From Serratia inhibens (GTDB taxonomy: Bacteria; Pseudomonadota; Gammaproteobacteria; Enterobacterales; Enterobacteriaceae), in NCBI RefSeq assembly GCF_003591175.1, contig NZ_QYYG01000002.1, forward strand, positions 736,078 through 800,077: a stretch of 64,000 nt of DNA, written 5' to 3'. How positions within the stretch are numbered: position 1 is the first letter of the stretch; each line of letters opens with the position of its first letter. The notes below the pieces were generated by a model. That model ran no database searches and was not told the origin of the DNA. It saw only the letters and a program-made list of their open reading frames with translations. Positions 29,928 to 40,343 of this stretch are shown here, piece by piece. Position numbers and translations under genes: made by a program.

Positions 29928-30896
29928 ATGAGCAAGATATATGAAGACAACTCATTAACGATCGGCCATACGCCGCTGGTTCGTCTGAACCGTATCGGCA
30001 ACGGACGCATTTTGGCCAAGGTTGAATCACGCAACCCAAGCTTCAGCGTTAAGTGCCGCATCGGTGCCAATATGATTTGGGACGCGGAAAAACGCGGCAT
30101 CCTGGTCGCCGGCAAAGAACTGGTGGAGCCGACCAGCGGCAACACCGGCATCGCTCTGGCCTTCGTCGCCGCAGCACGCGGCTACAAACTGACGCTGACC
30201 ATGCCGGAAACCATGAGCATCGAACGCCGCAAGCTGCTTAAGGCGCTGGGCGCCAATCTGGTGCTGACCGAAGGCGCAAAAGGCATGAAAGGCGCCATCG
30301 CCAAGGCGGAAGAAATCGTCGCCACCGATCCTGAGCGTTACCTCATTTTGCAGCAGTTCAGCAACCCGGCTAACCCGGCCATTCATGAGCAAACCACCGG
30401 CCCGGAAATCTGGGAAGACACCGATGGCGAGGTCGACGTTTTCATCTCCGGCGTCGGTACCGGTGGCACCCTGACCGGCGTCAGCCGCTATATCAAAAAC
30501 ACCAAAGGCAAAGCGATTACCACCGTAGCGGTAGAACCTACCGATTCCCCGGTGATCACACAGGCGTTGGCCGGTGAAGAAATCAAACCGGGCCCGCACA
30601 AGATTCAGGGCATCGGTGCCGGTTTTATCCCCGGTAACCTGGATCTCGATCTGGTTGACCGCGTAGAACAAATCACCAACGATGAAGCCATTAGCATGGC
30701 GCGTCGTCTGATGGACGAAGAAGGCATTCTGGCGGGCATTTCCTCCGGTGCGGCCGTGGCGGCGGCGGTGAAAATCGCAGAAGAAGCCGACTTCGCCGAC
30801 AAAACCATCGTTGTGATTCTGCCTTCCTCGGGCGAACGCTATCTGAGCACCGCGCTGTTTGCCGATTTGTTCACCGAGCAAGAATTGCAACAGTAG
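29928..30896 (+). CDS. cysK: Cysteine synthase A CysK
   Basis: A 322-residue PLP enzyme (O-acetylserine sulfhydrylase A) making cysteine from O-acetylserine and sulfide. The PLP lysine is in [11 protein letters not shown] (about residue 42), the substrate loop is TSGNTG, and the phosphate-binding glycines are in [14 protein letters not shown]. The C-terminal half ends in [12 protein letters not shown]. The gene has AAAGGACGG upstream of its ATG and a strong terminator downstream. Control by CysB is known for the family but no site was identified by eye. Confidence 0.97.
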   Translation: MSKIYEDNSLTIGHTPLVRLNRIGNGRILAKVESRNPSFSVKCRIGANMIWDAEKRGILVAGKELVEPTSGNTGIALAFVAAARGYKLTLTMPETMSIERRKLLKALGANLVLTEGAKGMKGAIAKAEEIVATDPERYLILQQFSNPANPAIHEQTTGPEIWEDTDGEVDVFISGVGTGGTLTGVSRYIKNTKGKAITTVAVEPTDSPVITQALAGEEIKPGPHKIQGIGAGFIPGNLDLDLVDRVEQITNDEAISMARRLMDEEGILAGISSGAAVAAAVKIAEEADFADKTIVVILPSSGERYLSTALFADLFTEQELQQ

Positions 30897-30918
30897 TGCC
30901 ACCTGTGCACAAATAGCT

Positions 30919-30946
30919 AAAAAAGCACCTTCCGAGGTGCTTTTTT
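30919..30946 (+). terminator. Rho-independent terminator after cysK
   Basis: AAAAAAGCACCT-TCCG-AGGTGCTTTTTT stem with flanking A and T tracts, 23 bp past the cysK stop. The symmetrical tracts would let it work in both directions. Confidence 0.92.
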
Positions 30947-31292
30947 GTGGACTGGATCAAAGTTTATAGCAGTTGAAGATTGATTTTACCCGCCAGCTTT
31001 AGTATTTAACGGTGCATTATTTCGATGCGCAAAATTAATCACCCTCCATACCTTGTTTAAGCTGAATCGATTTACTCGTTTGTCGCAGCTGCGTTAAACA
31101 CGGCATAATGGAGAGCTGATTGAAACGACGGCAGAAGCCAAATTTTTTTGATCTGAAGGGCCAAATCCGTCGTTTTCTGTTGCATCAATGCTCGCCCCTG
31201 TACCATAGTCAGGCGCTAACCAGACAAGCTAAAGTCATACCCTTGGGCTAAACTTTAGCTCCACAACACACCAATAAGTTGGGGAAACATCA
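30947..31292 (+). promoter_or_regulatory. Upstream regulatory region of ptsHI-crr
   Basis: This 346-bp gap contains no gene. It holds ATTATTTCGATGCGCAAAAT (31016-31035), a partial dyad that resembles the Mlc/NagC-type operator in the E. coli ptsH leader, the conserved-looking AAGCTGAATCGATTTACTCG around 31069, and a -10-like CATAAT near 31105. In E. coli ptsHI is driven by two promoters under CRP and Mlc control; assigning those sites here is inference. Confidence 0.45.
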
Positions 31293-31550
31293 ATGTTCCA
31301 GCAAGAAGTTACTATCACCGCTCCGAATGGTCTGCACACTCGCCCTGCCGCTCAGTTCGTTAAAGAAGCCAAAGGCTTCACCTCTGACATTACCGTGACT
31401 TCCAACGGTAAAAGCGCCAGCGCCAAGAGCCTGTTCAAACTGCAAACTCTGGGGCTGACTCAAGGGACCGTAGTGACCATCTCTGCTGAAGGTGAAGACG
31501 ACCAGAAAGCCGTTGAGCACTTGGTAAAACTGATGGCAGAGCTTGAGTAA
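31293..31550 (+). CDS. ptsH: Phosphocarrier protein HPr
   Basis: An 85-residue PTS phosphocarrier. The phosphorylated histidine 15 is in [14 protein letters not shown] and the regulatory-serine region is [18 protein letters not shown]. It takes phosphate from enzyme I (next gene) and passes it to sugar-specific EIIA proteins. Length and sequence match E. coli HPr. It is the first gene of ptsH-ptsI-crr. Confidence 0.98.
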   Translation: MFQQEVTITAPNGLHTRPAAQFVKEAKGFTSDITVTSNGKSASAKSLFKLQTLGLTQGTVVTISAEGEDDQKAVEHLVKLMAELE

Positions 31551-31596
31551 TCGGCCCGTCTTTTTAGTTAACACCAGTCAAGAGTAAGGTAGGGTT

Positions 31597-33324
31597 ATGA
31601 TTTCAGGCATTTTAGTATCACCGGGTATCGCTTTTGGTAAGGCTCTCCTACTGAAAGAAGATGAAATTGTCATCAACCGGAAGAAAATCTCTGCAGACCA
31701 TGTAGAACAGGAAGTCTCGCGTTTTCTGGCTGGCCGCGCCAAAGCGTCCGAACAGCTGGAAGCGATCAAGACCAAAGCTGGCGAAACCTTCGGCGAAGAA
31801 AAAGAAGCTATCTTCGAAGGCCACATCATGCTGCTGGAAGACGAAGAGCTTGAGCAGGAAATCATAGCCCTAATCAAAGACGATCTGGCTTCTGCCGATG
31901 CGGCGGCCTACACCATCATCGAAGGCCAGGCGAAAGCGCTGGAAGAGCTGGACGATGAATACCTGAAAGAACGTGCGGCCGACGTACGCGACATCGGTAA
32001 GCGCCTGCTGCAGAACATTCTGGGCCTGGCTATCGTCGATCTGAGCTCCATCCAGGACGAAGTGATCCTGGTTGCTACCGATTTGACCCCGTCTGAGACC
32101 GCGCAGTTGAACCTGAACAAAGTGTTGGGTTTCATCACCGATCTCGGCGGCCGTACCTCGCACACCTCTATCATGGCGCGCTCCCTGGAACTGCCGGCAA
32201 TCGTAGGCACCAGCGACGTGACCAAACAGGTGAAGAACGACGATTACCTGATTCTGGATGCGGTTAACAATAAAATTTACGTTAACCCGACTGCTGACGT
32301 TATCGATCAGCTGAAAGCCGCACAGAACCAGTACGTTACCGAGAAAAACGATCTGGCCAAGCTGAAAGATCTGCCGGCCATTACGCTGGACGGTCATCAG
32401 GTTGAAGTCTGCGCCAACATCGGCACCGTGCGCGACGTCGCGGGTGCAGAGCGCAACGGCGCTGAAGGTGTCGGCCTGTATCGTACAGAATTCCTGTTCA
32501 TGGACCGCGACTCGCTGCCAACCGAAGACGAACAGTTCCAGGCCTATAAAGCCGTTGCTGAAGCCGTCGGCGCACAGGCCGTGATCGTCCGTACCATGGA
32601 CATCGGCGGCGACAAAGACCTGCCGTATATGAACCTGCCGAAAGAAGAGAACCCGTTCCTCGGCTGGCGCGCCATCCGCATCGCCATGGACCGCAGAGAA
32701 ATCCTGCACGCACAGCTGCGCGCCATTTTGCGCGCATCCGCGTTCGGCAAACTGCGCATCATGTTCCCGATGATCATTTCCGTCGAAGAAGTGCGCGATC
32801 TGAAAGGCGAACTCGAGACGCTGAAAGCGCAGCTGCGTGAAGAAGGCAAGGCGTTTGACGAAACAATCGAAGTAGGCGTAATGGTGGAAACACCGGCTGC
32901 GGCGGTGATTGCTCACCATCTGGCGAAAGAAGTCGACTTCTTTAGTATTGGGACAAACGATCTAACCCAGTATACTCTGGCGGTAGATCGCGGCAACGAG
33001 CTGATTTCTCATCTCTATAACCCGATGTCCCCATCAGTGCTTGGCCTGATCAAACAGGTCATTGATGCATCTCACGCGGAAGGCAAGTGGACCGGCATGT
33101 GCGGCGAACTGGCTGGCGATGAGCGTGCTACACTGTTGTTATTGGGCATGGGGCTGGATGAGTTCAGCATGAGTGCGATTTCAATCCCGCGCATCAAGAA
33201 AATTATTCGTAATACGAATTTCGAAGATGTGAAGGCGTTGGCAGCGCAAGCCTTGGCACAGCCAACGGCGCAAGATCTGATGAATTGCGTGAATAAATTC
33301 ATCGAAGAAAAAACGCTCTGCTAA
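31597..33324 (+). CDS. ptsI: PTS enzyme I
   Basis: A 575-residue cytoplasmic kinase that starts the PTS cascade by transferring phosphate from PEP to HPr. The active histidine (residue 189 by length match with E. coli) is in [21 protein letters not shown]. The PEP-binding C-terminal domain shows [48 protein letters not shown] and the catalytic cysteine in [10 protein letters not shown]. It lies 46 bp after ptsH and 49 bp before crr. Confidence 0.98.
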   Translation: MISGILVSPGIAFGKALLLKEDEIVINRKKISADHVEQEVSRFLAGRAKASEQLEAIKTKAGETFGEEKEAIFEGHIMLLEDEELEQEIIALIKDDLASADAAAYTIIEGQAKALEELDDEYLKERAADVRDIGKRLLQNILGLAIVDLSSIQDEVILVATDLTPSETAQLNLNKVLGFITDLGGRTSHTSIMARSLELPAIVGTSDVTKQVKNDDYLILDAVNNKIYVNPTADVIDQLKAAQNQYVTEKNDLAKLKDLPAITLDGHQVEVCANIGTVRDVAGAERNGAEGVGLYRTEFLFMDRDSLPTEDEQFQAYKAVAEAVGAQAVIVRTMDIGGDKDLPYMNLPKEENPFLGWRAIRIAMDRREILHAQLRAILRASAFGKLRIMFPMIISVEEVRDLKGELETLKAQLREEGKAFDETIEVGVMVETPAAAVIAHHLAKEVDFFSIGTNDLTQYTLAVDRGNELISHLYNPMSPSVLGLIKQVIDASHAEGKWTGMCGELAGDERATLLLLGMGLDEFSMSAISIPRIKKIIRNTNFEDVKALAAQALAQPTAQDLMNCVNKFIEEKTLC

Positions 33325-33373
33325 ACTTCCACGACACTGGAACGCCGCCCAATTTAATGCTTAGGAGAAGATC

Positions 33374-33883
33374 ATGGGTTTGTTCGATAAACTGAAATCT
33401 CTGGTTTCTGATGACAAGAAAGACACGGGCACTATCGAGATCGTTGCTCCACTTTCTGGCGAAATCGTTAATATCGAAGATGTACCTGACGTAGTTTTCG
33501 CTGAAAAAATCGTTGGCGACGGTATTGCCATCAAACCGACAGGCAACAAAATGGTTGCCCCGGTTGACGGCACTATCGGTAAAATTTTCGAAACCAACCA
33601 TGCTTTCTCTATCGAATCCGACAGCGGCATCGAGCTGTTTGTCCACTTCGGTATCGACACCGTTGAACTGAAAGGCGAAGGCTTCAAACGCATCGCTGAA
33701 GAAGGCCAGCGCGTCAAGAAAGGCGACGTGGTTATCGAGTTCAACCTGGCACTGCTGGAAGAGAAAGCCAAGTCTATCCTGACTCCGGTTGTTATCTCCA
33801 ACATGGACGAGATCAAAGAACTGATCAAACTGTCCGGCACCGTTATCGTTGGTGAAACCCCGATCATCCGCATCAAGAAGTAA
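33374..33883 (+). CDS. crr: PTS glucose-specific EIIA component
   Basis: A 169-residue EIIA-Glc that phosphorylates the glucose EIICB and regulates adenylate cyclase and permeases. The two conserved histidines occur in [12 protein letters not shown] (His75) and [18 protein letters not shown] (His90). The N-terminal [14 protein letters not shown] is the membrane-binding amphipathic helix. It is the last gene of the pts operon and is followed by a strong terminator. Confidence 0.98.
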   Translation: MGLFDKLKSLVSDDKKDTGTIEIVAPLSGEIVNIEDVPDVVFAEKIVGDGIAIKPTGNKMVAPVDGTIGKIFETNHAFSIESDSGIELFVHFGIDTVELKGEGFKRIAEEGQRVKKGDVVIEFNLALLEEKAKSILTPVVISNMDEIKELIKLSGTVIVGETPIIRIKK

Positions 33884-33903
33884 TTGCGAATGTGCAAGAC
33901 AAA

Positions 33904-33928
33904 CGGCGCCCCTGGCGCCGTTTTTTTT
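33904..33928 (+). terminator. Rho-independent terminator after crr
   Basis: CGGCGCC-CCT-GGCGCCG followed by eight Ts, 20 bp past the crr stop and before the convergent sulfotransferase gene. Confidence 0.93.
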
Positions 33929-33950
33929 ACGTCATTCTTGTCGCGAAAAA

Positions 33951-34856
33951 TCACTCCTCGCGTGCTTGCCAACCACCATTGATCAGCCAATGCGCGCAGG
34001 CTTCACCAAGCTCATGATTCGCTTTCGCCTCATAGTCGGCGCATTCCTGCACGGACAGCACCTCTGCCCAACGCTTATTTACACCTTTGTTGAAAAATGT
34101 ATTGCCGCCGCCCTGCCACAAACTCCCGTTCATGGGTGCAACCTTTTCCCCATTCTGTTTCATCCAGTCAAACGAGCAATGCAGTACAATGTCATGCCAG
34201 TGCGCGTCTTGAATAGGGATCTCTAAAAACCTGGCAATTCGTCTGATGGTACCGGGCGTATCTTGCTTAATATCGTTAAAATGCAACAGCAGTAAATTAG
34301 GCAGATGGCGAATTGACCACCAACTTTTGATGTTCTGCAAAAAAGCCTCACCCTCTCGGTTTAACCACTGCTGCCAGTATTGTTTAACATCCGCAGCCGC
34401 TTTTGGCGGTGCTTTGGCGATCTGCCCTTCGGCATTATCAAGCCCTTGACGAAATTGTTCGCTAAGGTTTAATTCCACATTATGCCGACTCCAGGCGCAA
34501 TCGCGCCCGTCACGAGCGACATAGATATATTTGGCCTTCGGTGAATACACCAATGCATCGACCGGAAGATGCGTTTTTATGATCCTCCGATGTTGCTGTT
34601 GCGCATATAACTCAAGCAGGATTTGTCGACCTGGAAGACGAAAATCCAACCAGGGTGAAATATCGGCAATGGCCACGTTCTCATCACCATTAAACACCAG
34701 CTGGGCCACAATTTGTTGTGTCAACGTCGTGCCCGCTTTAGGTGATGAAGCGATAATGATGTCGTCATCGCGAAAAACAAACTCATTCCAAATGCTCGAG
34801 TCGGAAAGGTAACACTGCTGTTCGCGCTGTTTTACTGGCCAAATCGTTGGGTTCAT
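33951..34856 (-). CDS. PAPS-dependent sulfotransferase family protein
   Basis: A 301-residue protein resembling eukaryote-type cytosolic sulfotransferases. It has the 5'-phosphosulfate loop SSPKAGTTLTQQIV (about 37-50), KTHLP with the catalytic-type His96, and the 3'-phosphate motif VARDGRDCAWSRH (113-124). It should transfer sulfate from PAPS to a hydroxyl or amine; the acceptor is unknown. The ATG at 34856 has GGAG at proper spacing, unlike the ATG at 34886. It looks more AT-rich than its neighbours and occupies a position where E. coli has pdxK-yfeK-yfeS, so acquisition by transfer is possible. No signal peptide. Confidence 0.87.
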   Translation of the reverse strand: MNPTIWPVKQREQQCYLSDSSIWNEFVFRDDDIIIASSPKAGTTLTQQIVAQLVFNGDENVAIADISPWLDFRLPGRQILLELYAQQQHRRIIKTHLPVDALVYSPKAKYIYVARDGRDCAWSRHNVELNLSEQFRQGLDNAEGQIAKAPPKAAADVKQYWQQWLNREGEAFLQNIKSWWSIRHLPNLLLLHFNDIKQDTPGTIRRIARFLEIPIQDAHWHDIVLHCSFDWMKQNGEKVAPMNGSLWQGGGNTFFNKGVNKRWAEVLSVQECADYEAKANHELGEACAHWLINGGWQAREE

Positions 34857-35009
34857 GTTGTCTCCGCTAAGCTGTGATAAATTCATAACGACATCATTAT
34901 CACGCTAACTTAAACCAAGGAATCGTCATATTCCCAAGTTTTATGTCGCACTAATCAAGCGTAGCAAAGTATAATTCCAAATCAACATTCTCCCAAAATC
35001 CGCATGACT

Positions 35010-36332
35010 TTACCCCCAGCGAGGGATGCGCAGAGTGATGATTAACCCCTCTTGCTCGCCGTTGCGCGCATCAACCTGGCCGCCGTGCGCCAGCACCACC
35101 TTGCGGGTGATCGCCAGCCCCAGCCCGTAACCCTTGCCCGACATTGCCGATTTCACCCGAACGAACGGATCAAAAATGCTGGAGAGCTTTGACTCTTCCA
35201 CTCCCGGCCCCTGATCGCTCACCTCGATCTGGAACAGTTGGTCGATACGCGTCAGCACTACCGTCACCCGCTGCCCGTGGCTGGAGAAACGCAATGCGTT
35301 ACGCACGATGTTATCCACGGCGCGCCGCATCAGTTCGGCATTGCCTTTGACGGTGTACTCCACGTCAGAACTGGCTTGCAACACGATCTCTACCCCCGGG
35401 ATCTGCGCTTCGTAGCGTGCGTCGTTGACCACCGCATCCACCAGCCCGTAAAGATCGAAATACTCCTCGTCCGGCAGGTTGTTGCTCTCGGCGCGCGACA
35501 GCGCCAGCAACTCGCCAATCATTTTATCCAGCCGCCCCGCTTCGTGCTCTATGCGCTGCAATGAGTTCTCGACGTTGCCGTCATTCTGCCGCGCCAGCCC
35601 AATGGCCAACTGCAGTCGGGCAAGCGGTGAGCGCAGTTCGTGCGAAACATCGTGCAGTAACTGCTCACGAGCGCTGACCAACAGTTCCAGCCTTTCGGCC
35701 ATGGTGTCGAAATCGCGCGCTACTTCAGAAATTTCATCGTGCCGCCGGCGCATCGCCGGGAACAGCCGCACAGACAAATCCCCTTGCGCTACACGATCAA
35801 AACCGGCGCTCAATTTGCGCATTGGCCGGGTCAGGTTCCACGCCAGCACGGCGCTGAACAACAGCCCACCCAACCCGCCCACCCACAGCATCGGCGCGGG
35901 GATGTTGAAGAAATGCGAACGCTTGTGAGGGCGGTACTGTTCGCGCAGGGTGCGCACGTCATAATTCAACAGGTAGCCGCTGCTGTCCCCCGTTTGCACC
36001 CATGCCGTGATATTTTCCGGCATGCGACGAACCTCGAAAGGCTCCTCAGCCGGCGCAGGCGGATGCGCCATCGGGGTTACCGACAAAAAGCGACGGTCAT
36101 CGGCCGACCAATCTTTCATCATGGCTTCCAGGGCTGGTACACCGCCGCTGCGCAGCAAAGTGCCGGCTGTTGCCAACTGCAGATTGATCAGCCGCCGGGC
36201 CATGGCATTTTCCGGTGGCTCATAGCGATCGCCGTACAGGGAAAAAGCGACCCACAGCGCCTGGGTCATGATGATAAACGTGAGCCAGAAACCCAGCAGG
36301 ATTTTCCAGAATAGTCTTCCGCGCATGGGCAT
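35010..36332 (-). CDS. Two-component sensor histidine kinase
   Basis: A 440-residue inner-membrane sensor kinase of the CpxA/RstB-like group. It has one N-terminal helix (LFWKILLGFWLTFIIMTQALWVAF), a periplasmic sensor region of about 110 residues rich in Pro, a second helix (PMLWVGGLGGLLFSAVLAW), HAMP (LTRPMRKLSAGFDRVAQGDLSVR), the phosphoacceptor His231 in HDVSHELRSPLARL, and ATPase boxes N (NIVRNALRFS), G1 (DQGPGVEES) and G2 (GKGYGLGLAI). The start overlaps the response regulator stop (TAATG). The signal is unknown; the divergent macAB genes are a likely target. Confidence 0.9.
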   Translation of the reverse strand: MPMRGRLFWKILLGFWLTFIIMTQALWVAFSLYGDRYEPPENAMARRLINLQLATAGTLLRSGGVPALEAMMKDWSADDRRFLSVTPMAHPPAPAEEPFEVRRMPENITAWVQTGDSSGYLLNYDVRTLREQYRPHKRSHFFNIPAPMLWVGGLGGLLFSAVLAWNLTRPMRKLSAGFDRVAQGDLSVRLFPAMRRRHDEISEVARDFDTMAERLELLVSAREQLLHDVSHELRSPLARLQLAIGLARQNDGNVENSLQRIEHEAGRLDKMIGELLALSRAESNNLPDEEYFDLYGLVDAVVNDARYEAQIPGVEIVLQASSDVEYTVKGNAELMRRAVDNIVRNALRFSSHGQRVTVVLTRIDQLFQIEVSDQGPGVEESKLSSIFDPFVRVKSAMSGKGYGLGLAITRKVVLAHGGQVDARNGEQEGLIITLRIPRWG

Positions 36333-37012
36333 TACCTGATGCGGTAGCCGATGCTGCGCACCGTTTCGATGCTGAGCACGTTGTCGGTCAGCGCGCCCAG
36401 CTTCTGGCGGATGTTGCTGATATGAACGTCAACGCTGCGGTCATAGGCCTCACGCGGGCGCCCCAACCCTTTTTCCGACAGCTCGTCCTTGGACACCACA
36501 CGCTCCGGCGCGCGCAACAGCAGTTCCAGCAGGTTGAACTCCGAAGCGGTCAGATCAAACGCCTTGCCGCGCCATTCGCTGCTGCGGGTGGACGGGTTAA
36601 GCGTCAGTTCACCGAAGCTGATGGCAATCTCGTCGTCCACCTCGTCCGGGCGCTCGTCGAAACGACGCAACACCGCACGCAGGCGCGCCACCAGTTCACG
36701 CGGATAGCAGGGTTTGGGCATGTAGTCGTCGGCGCCCATTTCCAGGCCGATGACCCGATCGATATTGTCGCCTTTGGCCGTCAGCATGATGATCGGCATA
36801 CGGCTTTTTTTACGCACGTCGCGCAGCACATCAATGCCGCTCATGTCCGGCAACATGATGTCGAGGATCATCGCGGTATACTCGCCCGATAACGCGCCTT
36901 CCACCCCCGCTCTGCCGGTCAGCACCAGCGTGGCGTTAAACCCTTCGCCGGTCAGGTATTCGCTCAGCATGGTGCCAAGCTCCAGGTCATCATCGACCAA
37001 TAAAATTTTCAT
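36332..37012 (-). CDS. Two-component response regulator, OmpR/PhoB family
   Basis: A 226-residue response regulator. The receiver domain has the acidic pocket DDD at 7-9, phosphoacceptor Asp51 in MILDIMLPD, and Lys in MPKPCYPREL. The C-terminal winged helix has FDLTASEFNLLELLLRAPERVVSKDELSE and RSVDVHISNIRQKLG. Overall it resembles CpxR but it is not in the cpxRA-cpxP context. It is the first gene of a two-gene unit with the kinase and is divergent from macA across 175 bp, so control of macAB is inferred. Confidence 0.92.
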   Translation of the reverse strand: MKILLVDDDLELGTMLSEYLTGEGFNATLVLTGRAGVEGALSGEYTAMILDIMLPDMSGIDVLRDVRKKSRMPIIMLTAKGDNIDRVIGLEMGADDYMPKPCYPRELVARLRAVLRRFDERPDEVDDEIAISFGELTLNPSTRSSEWRGKAFDLTASEFNLLELLLRAPERVVSKDELSEKGLGRPREAYDRSVDVHISNIRQKLGALTDNVLSIETVRSIGYRIR

Positions 37013-37187
37013 GCCTTGCTCCTTCGCGGATTTTCGTCATTTTTACGCCTATTTGCCTGCTTCGCAGCCGGTTTTACTCAATCCTTACACATTCCTGAAC
37101 GCCACTTAACCGCAGCCCGGCCGGCGGCGCGCTAAATTAGTGCAAATAGATTTTTGCCGCGCTTTTATGCCAGGGAACCTCTTCGTC

Positions 37188-38387
37188 ATGCCATCGTTTC
37201 AACGCTCAAAACGCTATCTGCTGCCCACTGTCATTGTGGCTGCTATCGCCTTATTTCTCTACTTCAGAGCGCAAGGCACCGCCGAAACGCCCCGTTATAT
37301 CACCGCGGTGGCGCAAACGCGCGATCTGGAACAAACCGTGCTGGCCGATGGCACCATCGAAGCGCAAAAACAGGTCAGCGTCGGCGCGCAGGTCTCCGGT
37401 CAGATAAAAGCCCTGCGCGTGGCGCTGGGCGATAAAGTGCATAAAGGGCAGCTGGTGGCCGAGATAGACGATTTAACCCAGCAGAACTCGCTGAGGGACG
37501 CAGAAGCGGCATTGAAGAACGTACAGGCGCAACGCGCCTCCAAACTGGCGGCGCTGCGCAACAATCAGCTCGCCTATCAGCGCCAGCAGACCATAGTGGC
37601 GCGTGGCGTCGGCGTGCAGGCGGATTTTGACAGCGCCAAAGCCACGCTGGAGGCCACCCGCGCCGATATCAACGCGCTGGACGCGCAGATCGTGCAAGCG
37701 CAGATCGCGGTGAATACCGCGCAGGTCAACCTCGGCTATACCAAAATCACCTCGCCGATCGACGGCACCATAGTCGCGCTGCCGGTAGAGGAAGGACAGA
37801 CGGTGAATGCGGTGCAAAGCGCCCCGACCCTGGTCAAAGTCGCCCGTCTGGACACCATGACCATCGAAGCGCAGATTTCCGAGGCCGACGTGGTGAAGGT
37901 GAAAACCGGCATGCCGGTCTATTTCACCATTCTCGGCGATCCGGGCAAACACTACCGCGCCACGCTGCGGGCGATAGAACCGGCACCCGACTCGATCAAT
38001 GATGAGACCACCACGTCCAGCTCCAGCAGCGCCAGTTCCAGCAGTTCTTCCACCACCAGCACCGCGATTTACTATAACGGCCTGTTCGACGTGGCAAACC
38101 CGGACGGCGCGCTGCGCATCTCCATGACCGCGCAGGTGTATATCGTGCTGGCCAGGGCGAAAGGTGCGGTGGTGATCCCCGCCACCGCGCTGCAGGGCGA
38201 CTGGGTACAAGTGGTGGACGAACAAGGCAATATCGCCCGCCGCCCGGTGAAGGTCGGCATCAATAACAATGTCGATGCGCAGATCATCAGCGGCGTGTTG
38301 GCCGGCGAAAAAGTGATTGTCAGCCAGGTCAACGCGGCGACGCAAAGCAGCACGCGGCGTATGGGCCCGCCGCCGATGGGGATGTGA
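37188..38387 (+). CDS. macA: MacA-type periplasmic adaptor (membrane fusion) protein
   Basis: A protein of about 399 residues with an N-terminal membrane anchor (RYLLPTVIVAAIALFLYF), a lipoyl/barrel-sandwich domain (GAQVSGQIKALRVALGDKVHKGQLVAEID), an alpha-hairpin (about 100-170) and beta-barrel parts, ending GPPPMG. It should link MacB to an outer-membrane channel such as TolC. A serine/threonine run of about 20 residues (roughly 272-294) interrupts the beta domain, a feature absent from E. coli MacA. I chose the ATG at 37188; the ATGs at 37140 and 37167 are in frame and none has a clear ribosome binding site. Confidence 0.87.
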   Translation: MPSFQRSKRYLLPTVIVAAIALFLYFRAQGTAETPRYITAVAQTRDLEQTVLADGTIEAQKQVSVGAQVSGQIKALRVALGDKVHKGQLVAEIDDLTQQNSLRDAEAALKNVQAQRASKLAALRNNQLAYQRQQTIVARGVGVQADFDSAKATLEATRADINALDAQIVQAQIAVNTAQVNLGYTKITSPIDGTIVALPVEEGQTVNAVQSAPTLVKVARLDTMTIEAQISEADVVKVKTGMPVYFTILGDPGKHYRATLRAIEPAPDSINDETTTSSSSSASSSSSSTTSTAIYYNGLFDVANPDGALRISMTAQVYIVLARAKGAVVIPATALQGDWVQVVDEQGNIARRPVKVGINNNVDAQIISGVLAGEKVIVSQVNAATQSSTRRMGPPPMGM

Positions 38388-38390
38388 TTG

Positions 38391-40340
38391 ATGAACCCAC
38401 CTCCTCTTTTGCAACTGCGCGGCATCAGCCGCCGTTTTCAGGCCGGCGAACAGAGCGTGACGGTGCTGAACAATATCAATCTCACTATCGGCCAGGGCGA
38501 AATGGTGGCGATCGTCGGCGCTTCCGGCTCCGGCAAATCGACGCTGATGAACATTCTCGGCTGCCTGGATCGCCCCAGCGAAGGGGATTATCAGGTCGCC
38601 GGGCGCAGCACCGGGCAGTTGGATCGCGATAGCCTGGCCGAACTGCGTCGCGAACATTTCGGTTTTATCTTCCAGCGCTATCACCTGCTGGCAGAACTCA
38701 CCGCGCAAGACAACGTCGAGGTGCCGGCGGTCTACGCCGGGCGTCAGCGCGCCGTACGCCGCCAGCGTGCCGCCGATCTTTTGCAGCGGCTCGGGCTGGC
38801 GGACCGTCTGAACTACCGGCCCAGCCAGCTCTCCGGCGGCCAGCAGCAACGCGTCAGCATCGCACGCGCGTTGATGAACGGCGGTGAAGTGATCCTGGCG
38901 GATGAACCGACCGGCGCGCTGGACAGCCACAGCGGGCAAGAAGTCCTGAGCATTCTGAAAGACCTGCATGCACGCGGTCATACGGTGGTGATCGTCACCC
39001 ATGACATGCAGATCGCCGAACATGCCCAGCGCATTATTGAGCTACGCGACGGCGAGGTTGTCGCCGATCGGCAAAAAAACGCCCAGACCAACGCACTGCT
39101 GCCGAAGGTGCCGGAAAGTGCCGGCAGCCGTTGGCAATCGCAGCGCGACCGCTTTTACGAAGCCTTCAAAATGGCGTTGCTGGCGATGGCGTCACAGCGT
39201 CTGCGCACCTTATTGACCATGCTCGGCATTATCATCGGCATCGCTTCGGTGGTGTCGGTGGTGGCGCTGGGTAAAGGTTCGCAGCAGCAGGTGCTGGCGA
39301 ACATCAATGCCATGGGCACCAGCACGCTGGAAATCTACCCGGGCAAGGATTTCGGCGATATGCGCTCTGCGGCGATCCAGACGCTGCGCGCCACCGACGC
39401 CGACGCGTTGGCGCAACAGGGATACGTCCACAGCGTGACGCCGACCCTGTCCAGCAGCACCACCTTTCGCTATGGCAATCAATCGGTCAGCGGTACGGTC
39501 AATGGCGTAGGCGAGCAATATTTTCTGGTACGCGGTTACAGCATCGACAGCGGCATGGCATTTAACCGCCATAGCGTCGACAACCTGATGCAGGAAGCGG
39601 TGATCGACGAAAATACCCGCAATAAACTGTTCCCCAACGGGGCCAATCCGCTCGGCGAAGTGATCCTGCTCGGTTCGCTGCCGTGCCGGATTATCGGCGT
39701 CGCCGCCAAAAAACAGAGCGGCTTCGGCAGCGATGAAAACCTGAACGTCTGGATCCCCTACACCACCGTCATGAAACGCATGCTGGGCCAAAGTTACCTG
39801 AAGAGCATCACCGTGCGGGTCAACGACGATGTCGACCTCGGCAGCGCCGAGGACGGCGTCACCCGTTTGCTGAGCCAGCGCCACGGCACCAAGGATTTCT
39901 TCGTCATGAACACCGACAGCATCCGCCAAACCATTGAGAAAACCACGGCTACCCTGACGCTGTTGGTGTCGATGATCGCGCTGATCTCGCTGGTGGTGGG
40001 CGGTATTGGGGTGATGAATATCATGCTGGTGTCGGTCACCGAGCGCACGCGTGAAATCGGCGTGCGCATGGCGGTAGGCGCCCGCGCCGGGGACATCATG
40101 CAGCAGTTTTTAATCGAGGCGGTGCTGGTGTGCCTGCTGGGCGGCGCTTTGGGGGTGCTGCTGTCACTGGGGATCGGCGTGCTGTTCAGCCAATTCAGCA
40201 GTAACTTCGCCATGATCTACTCCGGGGCCTCGATCGCCGCCGCGTTTGTCTGTTCGACGCTGATCGGGGTGATTTTCGGCTTTTTCCCGGCGAAACGCGC
40301 CGCCGGGATGGATCCGATACATGCGTTGGAAAGGGAATAA
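38391..40340 (+). CDS. macB: MacB-type ABC exporter (ATPase-permease fusion)
   Basis: A 649-residue MacB-family transporter. The N-terminal ATPase has Walker [16 protein letters not shown], signature [15 protein letters not shown] and Walker [14 protein letters not shown]. Then come a first membrane helix ([23 protein letters not shown]), a large periplasmic domain (about 300-510), and three C-terminal helices with [29 protein letters not shown]. MacB works with MacA and TolC to expel macrolides, peptides or siderophore-like cargo. The ATG at 38391 is preferred over the TTG one codon earlier. It ends three bases before the convergent cysM. Confidence 0.93.
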   Translation: MNPPPLLQLRGISRRFQAGEQSVTVLNNINLTIGQGEMVAIVGASGSGKSTLMNILGCLDRPSEGDYQVAGRSTGQLDRDSLAELRREHFGFIFQRYHLLAELTAQDNVEVPAVYAGRQRAVRRQRAADLLQRLGLADRLNYRPSQLSGGQQQRVSIARALMNGGEVILADEPTGALDSHSGQEVLSILKDLHARGHTVVIVTHDMQIAEHAQRIIELRDGEVVADRQKNAQTNALLPKVPESAGSRWQSQRDRFYEAFKMALLAMASQRLRTLLTMLGIIIGIASVVSVVALGKGSQQQVLANINAMGTSTLEIYPGKDFGDMRSAAIQTLRATDADALAQQGYVHSVTPTLSSSTTFRYGNQSVSGTVNGVGEQYFLVRGYSIDSGMAFNRHSVDNLMQEAVIDENTRNKLFPNGANPLGEVILLGSLPCRIIGVAAKKQSGFGSDENLNVWIPYTTVMKRMLGQSYLKSITVRVNDDVDLGSAEDGVTRLLSQRHGTKDFFVMNTDSIRQTIEKTTATLTLLVSMIALISLVVGGIGVMNIMLVSVTERTREIGVRMAVGARAGDIMQQFLIEAVLVCLLGGALGVLLSLGIGVLFSQFSSNFAMIYSGASIAAAFVCSTLIGVIFGFFPAKRAAGMDPIHALERE

Positions 40341-40343
40341 CCT

